Origin: Rhabditophanes sp. KR3021
Lineage: Eukaryota > Nematoda > Chromadorea > Rhabditida > Alloionematidae
NCBI GenBank assembly: GCA_963281155.1
Contig: CAUJLY010000001.1
Span: forward strand, 5,394,001 to 5,458,000
Reading direction: 5' to 3'
DNA: 64,000 bases
The translations under genes were made by a program, and so were the position numbers. Positions 57,501 to 64,000 of the stretch are shown one piece after another. How positions within the stretch are numbered: position 1 is the first letter of the stretch; each line of letters begins with the position of its first letter. The notes under the pieces were generated by a model, which saw only the letters and a program-made list of their open reading frames with translations, had not been told where the DNA came from and searched no databases.

Positions 57501-58968
57501 AACTGAATATGTTAAGAGCATAGTTTCTTTGCCATTCTATATTCACAACCAGAATGTTAAGCAGATGATTAAAGATTTAAAAGAGAAAGGAGACAATAAC
57601 AAATCAGAATGGTTAGTCAATGAAAGTGCCTTAACACGTCGAGACACAATTAGTGGTTCTAGATTATCGCTAAGTAGGGATAATTCGGATTCTGTTTCAA
57701 GAAGGAATATTCCATCTGGTCATGGAGTTAATTCTACGGACGTAGCCACCTTCTTACTGTCTGATGAGTACTTCTCCAACATGAATCCTAGATCTTTAAG
57801 AAGAATCGTGCATTCTATGATATTTACAGGAAGACTCTTAAGATCATTTGACATTGAATTTGGATGGGTATGTCTAGGTAAGTAAGTATAAATAAACGCA
57901 TAAGAACCAATTAAAATTTCAGGAATTTGGATTGGGTTAATTGAACAATGGCCTTTCAGAATTAGTTGGTTGATAGAAAAAGCACTGACCACAAGCAACG
58001 ACAATGTTCTTTTGTATGATTTATATAGAAAATTAAAGCATCGAATTCCAGTCAAACATGATCTGGCCAAATTAGACAAAAATGGCACCAATTTCGAGAA
58101 AGTATTAAAGAAAACATATCAAAACTCTGAACAATTAACTGTTGGTAAAATTAGGAAATTGTTGCCATGTACTTGCAATTTAGATCCATACTTGCGAAAA
58201 CTAATTGCCGTTGAATTTGCATCTGAGAATTATGACAATTTGACAGACATGAATGCAAGTGAGACATTGCTTGAAACTGCTCAACAATGTCTTCTTAAAG
58301 ATCCTACTTTCTGGACAAAAAATGACACTCTTTTAATGAAAATGAAGTGCGGAGATTTTATGAAGTATGTAGATCAGTTGGAAATGTCGAAAGAAAGACG
58401 TGACGAAGTAGGAGATAAAATAAAAGATATGAATTTGACAGGAATAGTTTTGATGACTTGCGATCTAGCTGATTTACAGAAAGCACTTGATATAAAATTG
58501 GGAGATTGGCATCTACTCAAACTTTTGATAGAAACATTGAGAAAAATAAATAATGCCAAAGTTCTAAAGAATTTGTCTATTTCAAATGCTACGCAAGAAG
58601 CATTGGAAAGATTAAACGCAACCAAACAACAAATAATCAATGATGAAGCTCCTGAATCTGCATCTGTTCACAACGCTCAAGTCAAGAAGATTATTCAAGC
58701 TCAAAATGTTTCCGTAGATTTGTATGAGGACGTTTATTCAGCCATTCCAAATGGTGATAGCTTATTCCATGACTTTTCTAAAGGCCCTAAGTCAGTCAAA
58801 AGTGTTAGAAACGATACTATCAATGAGGTCGACGAAGTTGATAGCAATAAAAGTAATATGGGATCCCGAGAAAGTTTGATCAAATTTGATGACGATATTC
58901 AAGAACTAGATACTGAATTGGAAGAAGTAGGACTTTTATCGAAAGAAGGTAATGAAGATATCATTTAG
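54555..58968 (+). CDS. kdin-1: Kidins220/ARMS: ankyrin repeats + KAP P-loop NTPase
   Basis: Five exons, 54555-55089, 55160-55433, 55572-56106, 56221-57877 and 57923-58968; 1348 aa. About eleven ankyrin repeats at residues 70-440 (for example SGETLLIVAAKAGHINIVRQL, GWTPLMWAVYKNHRETVALLL). A KAP NTPase domain follows: Walker A GFFSRWGNGKS at 496-506, two transmembrane hairpins (WSWAIVTFLFVLSLYITLIG, VIFITGISGSSLFIILTIFY; FPAIVTGLITLLSLGLSLFF, YTILSIIFIILFGLLSLYPC), and a Walker-B-like VVMVDGMDNNE. C-terminal part has a KTYQNSEQLTVGKIRKLL region and an acidic tail ending in EDII, which might act as a PDZ ligand. Family members are membrane scaffolds downstream of neurotrophin, ephrin and Rho-GEF signalling. 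Confidence 0.93.
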
Positions 58969-59298
58969 TTGCATTTAACTAACATTCAATTTATACTAAC
59001 ATAAGTTATAATTTGACTAAATAAGACATTTATTAAACAATAAACAAATTCATCGCTATTTTTTGTTATTCAAAATAATCTACATCGCACCGTGTAATAA
59101 CTTTAATTTTATATATAAATAGTAACACACTATCTGGTAAACTATAAAGTTCAGGATCCCTTTAAATTGCACTATATTCTTCAAAATTATTCCTTAATTC
59201 ACTTTTTAATATTCTTCAAATTATTTTCTTAATGCGATTGTTGCTTGTTGAAATTGGAAAATCGAGTCTTTCAAAAATAAGTTTATTTGAATGCAAAA
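58969..59298. other. Intergenic, 0.33 kb
   Basis: Spacer between Kidins220 and the TRMT10-like gene in the same orientation; an AATAAA-like signal at about 59039. No gene. Confidence 0.5.
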
Positions 59299-60520
59299 AT
59301 GTCTCAACTACGCCCTAGTGCTCAACTGGTTGCAAAACTCATCACAAATGGAGTTGCTAAATTAGTTATCAGCAAAAATATCAAAAAAGTACAGGTAAGC
59401 ATTTAGAAATATGTCGTTAAATAAACACATCTTTGTAAGTTTTACACAAATGAATGTTTTAGGTAGCTGAATTTGCGAGTGATTATTTTCCCGACAAAAT
59501 TAGCGATGAACAATGGGAGTCGTAAGTTCTAATTCAATTTATTATTCATTATTATTTAGGTTGTTGCAATCAAATTCGACATCGAGCTTACTTAATGACC
59601 TTCAATTTTTAAAGAAAAAATCTATCAAGGAAGAGAAGGATTTATTGAAGAAAGAGAATAAGAGTGGAGAAATATTCACCGTAGAACAATCTATCTTGAA
59701 AAATCAAGAAAAATATGACCAAGGATTGAATACATATGCCAATGGTTTCCACCAATTAATGACAAATCCATTACGTCATAAATGTATGATATCCATCACT
59801 CAGGCTCACAAATATTGGGCTTCGCAAAGAAGTGAGGAAACACCTCATATTATCTGGGACTGTTTAGATACAATAAACAGCAAAAATTTCAAGTCAAAAA
59901 ATATCATTGGCCGCCAACTAAATTATGTCATATCTGAAAATAACAGTTCTACTAATGTTTGGCCAATGACATTTTGTAACTTTAATGTTAAAGAAATCGA
60001 AGCTCAGAAGTTTATTAAAAACAGTTTAGGTAGTTATACAAACCAATATGACTATCAACGTGTTATGCCTGATTTGGACCCTCGTTCTGCGCAGCTTATT
60101 ATTCCAGAAGGCAAAAAAGTTGTTTATTTATCTAATAAAGCGAGAAAATATATTGATGGACCATTAGATGCCGATTATTATGTGGCAACTGCCTCTTTTG
60201 ACAAAGAAAATGAGTCCATAAGGATGGCAAGAAATGCAAATGTCGAACCATTAAGATTACCAATTAAAAAGTATGTAAAATGGCAAGCAGGAAGTCAGTA
60301 TCTACCTTTCTCTGTTATGACTAGTGTCCTCAAAGAAGTTTTTGAAAATGGAGGAGATTGGAGCACAGCCTTCCATAACAACATATCCAAGAGACATCTA
60401 AGAACCCATGAAGAGCAAGTACACATTAGTAGTGGAAGGAAATTTAAGATTGATGCAAACAAAATTAGGAATGGTGAAATCGTTCAAATGATGGAGGATG
60501 CCACTATGAACATGAAATAG
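59299..60520 (+). CDS. TRMT10-family tRNA (m1G9/m1A9) methyltransferase, probably mitochondrial RNase P subunit TRMT10C
   Basis: Three exons, 59299-59394, 59463-59521 and 59560-60520; 371 aa. SPOUT-fold blocks toward the C-terminus: KKVVYLSNKARKYIDGPLDADYYVATASFD, then RNANVEPLRLPIKKYVKW, LPFSVMTSVLKEVFENGGDW and AFHNNISKRHL, which correspond to the TRMT10 SAM-binding knot and its final DW...P-x-R-like motif. Residues 1-32 form a basic, Ser/Leu-rich start (MSQLRPSAQLVAKLITNGVA) that could target mitochondria, and the N-terminal region is long, both as in TRMT10C/MRPP1. It methylates purine 9 of mitochondrial tRNAs and helps 5' processing. A second ATG at 59291 is out of frame. Confidence 0.75.
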
Positions 60521-60890
60521 TTATCATATTTTAGTATGTTATTGTTATTCAGCTACTTGTCAAATCAAGTTAATTTTCAAATAAATAAAGCTATTTTTCA
60601 AATACATGTTGTTCCAACCTAACACAGTTTCTCTCTTGTCGTTTAAGTCTGTGGAAAAAGGTGCCCTCGTCATTTTGATATTTAAAAATTTGGTCCTTCT
60701 AGCCTATTTTTTACAAAATTCATCTAATTGCAAGATATTAAGATTTGCCCACGATATCGTTAATTTATTGTTTTATTTAAATATCAAACAAAACGTTTAA
60801 TTTGACCAAATTTACGCGTGTAATTTGTTAGGTTACAACTACTAGTATGATAACTATCATTTAAATGTATTTGATACTTTTAGGTTAAAA
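60521..60890. other. Intergenic, 0.37 kb
   Basis: Holds AATAAATAAAG (60580-60590), the probable poly(A) signal of the TRMT10 gene, and a TACTTTTAG acceptor at 60882-60883, a likely trans-splice site for the ribosomal protein gene. Confidence 0.5.
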
Positions 60891-61267
60891 ATGGCTCCAA
60901 AGAAAACAAAGAAGTCTTCTGACAACATCAATTCTCGTTTGGGAATGGTAATGAAATCTGGCAAGTACTGTCTCGGATACAAAGAAACTTTGAAGAGTTT
61001 GAGATCTGGAAAATCAAAATTGGTCATCCTTGCCAACAATACCCCAGCTATCAGGTACTTTTGAGCGATTTTGAAGGTTCTAATAATTTATTTAGAAAAT
61101 CCGAAATCGAATATTACGCTATGCTCTCAAAAACTGGAGTCCACGAATACACCGGAAACAATATCGAATTGGGAACTGCTTGCGGTAAATACTTCCGTGT
61201 CTGTACACTTTCTGTAATTGACCAAGGGGATTCAGACATTATCAAGGCTATGCCAACTGACGCTTAA
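60891..61267 (+). CDS. rpl-30: 60S ribosomal protein L30 (eL30)
   Basis: Two exons, 60891-61054 and 61096-61267, intron 41 nt; 111 aa, the normal size. [20 protein letters not shown] start, [59 protein letters not shown] and a final DSDIIKAMP are diagnostic. Large-subunit protein of the L7Ae-like fold. Codon use is richer in C-ending codons (TTC, ATC, GTC) than its neighbours, as expected for a highly expressed gene. A TACTTTTAG sits 8 bp upstream of the start, probably for trans-splicing. Confidence 0.98.
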
Positions 61268-61749
61268 TAATCTTGATGTTACATTATTGTTACAAATTTG
61301 TTATGATTGTCCTTATAAATGGTTAATTAATGTTTTCTTACTTTCTTCCTTAAACCACATGTTCTAAAGTGTGTCATTATTAAATTTATGAGTGCTCTTA
61401 TTCTATTTATATTTCTGCAAAACCTAGTTAGTCTTTTCATATCGTAATGGCATTCATCAAATACTTATTGAACGGATTTTGTCAGAATTTATATTTTGCC
61501 ATTTTATTAAGTTACATTTATGACTTTTAAAAAATGTATTCTTACTTTTCCATCTTAAGTCATAATGTGAAAGGGAAATCGCATAAATATATACTAAATA
61601 TAAAAATTCTTTTGGGATTTTAAATGCTTTTCTAAATGGGGCCCCTTGAGATTTATTAGTATTGTTTACCACAATCGAGTTTATAATATTGTGAGATGCT
61701 TGCTCGCAAATCATTAATGTTCTTATATATTTAGTTTAGTTCCTTTTTG
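61268..61749. other. Intergenic, 0.48 kb
   Basis: AT-rich; the minus-strand frame 61457-61714 lacks supporting features. Confidence 0.5.
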
Positions 61750-63746
61750 ATGTTCTTCAAAATCATTATTTTTGGATTTTTTTTGCTAAACAATTTTACG
61801 AATGGAAGATATGAAGTAAGTTACAAAATGTTTTATAATTAATATTGAATTTAAGGCGACGTGGGAAAGCTTAGACAGTCGTGCTTCTCCAGAATGGTAC
61901 GACGAAGCCAAATTTGGAATATTCATGCATTGGGGAGTATATTCAGTCCCCGGATATAGTTCGGAATGGCTGTGGTATGACTGTCTTAAGTGTATCTTAA
62001 CTCATTTTATTTTCAGGTATGTTCAAAGGCAGATAAACAATATAAAAACCAAAAAAGTTATTGGAAAATGAAAGATATAATTAAAAAAAGTAGAGATCTC
62101 TACTTTTAAATCTAACATTCTTTCAATGATAAGTCTACCAATCTTTTGAGCACTAACAATAGAGAGGTTTGATTCGTTTAATACAAGATGCATAATTACT
62201 CATACATTTTGATCGTCGATACCAAATATTAATAGTAGGCATTTGTGTAGGTGATTCCAATTAGCATTAATAATTTGGCAATTTCAGTCATCACCAGATC
62301 CGTATCAGCTTGCTTTTTCATATCAGGAGCGGGAAAAGGAAGTTCCATATTCTGTTTCAGCAATTGTATTAGTCTTGTCCATCGGGTGATAACTTGCCTT
62401 CCCTTTTAATAACAACACGTATTAATCTCATAAAAATAAGAATGAAATGGCAAAGCATCTTAAAGATGTGCTATAAGCTAGTTTTTAAGTCATATTGTCT
62501 CACCTATCAAGTTTTATACAAAGCATCTTCAAATGTGCATACTAAAGCTTTAAAATTTGAGTGTTAACGCCATAATGATAACAATTAAAAGCAAAAGATT
62601 TATCAAAAAATATAATCTAAAAATAGTAATCTCTACTTCTGGAGTAAACATCCTTTATTGATGACTGACCAATTGTTTGTTAGGTACCATTGGAAAAGTG
62701 AAAATCCCGACCCTGTTGTTGTTGCTTACATGGAAAAGAATTATCCTAAAGATTTGACATACTTTGATTTTGCCAAAGACTTTAAGGCAATGGATTTCAA
62801 CGCTTCCAATATTGCCGAGATTGTTCAAGCTACAGGAGCTAGGTACTTTGTTTTTACTTCCAAGCATCACGAAGGATTTACGATGTTTCCTTCCAAAACA
62901 ACTTTTGGCTGGAATTCAGTTGACGTTGGCCCCAAAAGAGACATAGTTATGGAATTAAAAGTTGCTATTGAAGAAACTAAAGGAGTCAAATTTGGTTTAT
63001 ACTTTTCGTTGATGGCATGGTTTCACCAGTTATTCTTAAATGATGTAGCAATGAATAGGACTGATTATGTTGAGCAACAATCTTATCCTCAATTGCTTGA
63101 ATTAACGAACAAATACAAACCACAAATAATATGGTAACTTACACACATTTACACCACTTTTATTCATTTGCCTATTTAATTATTTACTTTTAGGAGTGAC
63201 GGTGATTGGGATCGAAGCGATACATATTGGAAAAGCAAAGAATTTCTAGCGTGGCTGTTTAACGACAGCCCTGTTTCCAAGGAAGTTGTTGTAAACGACC
63301 GTTGGGGCAGTGGTTGTATGGGAAAACACGGAGGTTTTCTTACCTTTGCAGACAACTACGACCCAGGTGTTTTGATTTTAAGAAAATGGGAAAATTGCGA
63401 CACTATCGATAAATACTCTTGGGCAAGTACATGCTTGTGTTTAACTTGACCAATTTGTGTATTTTAGGGATATAGAAAGTTAATGAGTTCTGAAGATGTT
63501 TCCGAGGTTAAAACGATAATCACATCATTAGTGAGAACTATAAGCTGCGGAGGAAATTATCTTTTAAATGTTGGTCCCGATAGCAATGGAAGATTAAGTC
63601 CTATTTTTGAAGACAGATTAAGGAAAGTGGGTGCTTGGGTTAAAAGGTTTGTTACAAATGCAAAATTGAAAAAGTTTATGAGAAGTCATGGAATGGTAAT
63701 ATCATTCGTTTTAAAAAATTCGTCTAGAATAAGATCCGCCACTTGA
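61750..63746 (+). CDS. Alpha-L-fucosidase (GH29) with shortened C-terminus
   Basis: Five exons, 61750-61815, 61856-61974, 62684-63133, 63194-63422 and 63468-63746; 380 aa. Signal peptide [19 protein letters not shown], then the GH29 barrel: [75 protein letters not shown], the nucleophile block IIWSDGDWD (Asp about 214), VNDRWG, SWGYRKL and [14 protein letters not shown]. Intron 4 (63423-63467) starts with GC (TCTTGG|GCAAGT); splicing there rebuilds SWGYR exactly. After GAWVKR the protein ends within 30 residues, so the usual C-terminal beta-sandwich of about 100 residues is missing. It may be truly short, frameshifted, or continued beyond the window by an unseen exon. Intron 2 (709 nt) carries an inverted-repeat element. 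Confidence 0.85.
62087..62639. mobile_element. Possible inverted-repeat (MITE-like) element in fucosidase intron 2
   Basis: Left end 62087-62113 and right end 62611-62639 are imperfect inverted repeats of about 27 bp sharing a perfect AAGTAGAGAT core; the left end is itself palindromic (AGTAGAGATCTCTACT). The inside holds a minus-strand open frame of 58 codons (62229-62405) with coding-like composition. No target-site duplication is clear. Accounts for most of an intron that is about fifteen times longer than its neighbours. Confidence 0.4.
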
Positions 63747-63750
63747 CTTT

Positions 63751-64000
63751 TCATTTCGGAAAAAAGATAACATGCTTCGTCAGAAGACGGCTTTTCGGAG
63801 TCTGAGTTCGTGATCTGGCGTCAATTATAACACTCTGAATGTTTTCAGCCATTTTTTTTGAATTGTACCACATCCTTAAAACAATGATTTCTTTATTTTC
63901 CAATGTCTCATCAAACATAACTTTTTTGTCGTCAAAGAGGAGTTCCATTTCAATACCGGTCTTGAGACAATTTTTGAGAACATCCATTCTGCTATCAAAT
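63751..64000 (-). CDS. 3' end of an unidentified gene (5' part beyond window)
   Basis: Open from the window edge to a TGA at 63751-63753, about 82 codons. Reads FDSRMDVLKNCLKTGIEMEL, LLFDDKKVMFDETLENKEII, VLRMWYNSKKMAENIQSV, then a basic tail (ARSRTQTPKSRLLTKH). Convergent with the fucosidase, 4 bp between the two stops. No family recognised; a possible start is the ATG at 63985-63987. If the fucosidase really continues further right, this frame would be spurious. Confidence 0.4.
   Translation of the reverse strand, partial: FDSRMDVLKNCLKTGIEMELLFDDKKVMFDETLENKEIIVLRMWYNSKKMAENIQSVIIDARSRTQTPKSRLLTKHVIFFPK

Overview
This is a nuclear genome window from an animal, almost certainly a nematode. 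The sequence is AT-rich (about 70% by eye). Most introns are 35-60 nt with GTAAGT-like donors and T-rich TTTTAG/TTTCAG acceptors, and several genes have an acceptor-like TTTTAG just before the start codon, as expected for spliced-leader trans-splicing. The gene content fits: a MOLO-1 type levamisole-receptor modulator, a T20D4.11-like domain protein, C-type lectin/CUB proteins, a nematode-type GH25 lysozyme, GT92 and GT49 glycosyltransferases, and two SXP/RAL-2-like secreted proteins. I cannot name the species. All gene models were spliced by hand; reading-frame phase closes in each one I give as complete.

Layout. 0-2.1 kb (minus): a gene joining a TDP-43-type N-terminal domain, coiled coil and a glycogen-binding CBM48 domain, running off the left edge. 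4.6-9.8 kb: a membrane-anchored phospholipase A2-like protein, 4-hydroxyphenylpyruvate dioxygenase, an actin maturation protease homologue and a GPI-anchored Cys-rich protein. 12-26 kb: MOLO-1-like, GH19 chitinase, ZIP zinc transporter, ZFAND1-like AN1 finger protein, SepSecS (with a decayed NUMOD4/HNH endonuclease gene in its intron), GT49 and GT92. 26-31 kb: seven co-oriented secreted proteins/peptides, low-complexity or very short, several with dibasic sites. 32-41 kb: a host-defence-like block (T20D4.11 protein, two lectin-CUB paralogues in opposite orientation, GH25 lysozyme). 42-46 kb: a C19orf47-like SAM protein, selenophosphate synthetase (Cys form) and a four-TM protein. 47-53 kb: secreted proteins including the SXP/RAL-2-like pair, and a single-TM protein. 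54-64 kb: Kidins220/ARMS, TRMT10-type tRNA methyltransferase, ribosomal protein eL30, a GH29 alpha-L-fucosidase with a shortened C-terminus, and the 3' end of an unidentified minus-strand gene.

Themes. SepSecS and selenophosphate synthetase, consecutive steps of selenocysteine synthesis, lie about 21 kb apart. Three genes (ZIP, selenophosphate synthetase, fucosidase) need a GC-AG intron. The most unusual items are the TDP-43-NTD/CBM48 fusion, the HNH endonuclease relic inside the SepSecS intron, and the secreted-peptide array. I saw no tRNA, rRNA, CRISPR array or intact transposon.
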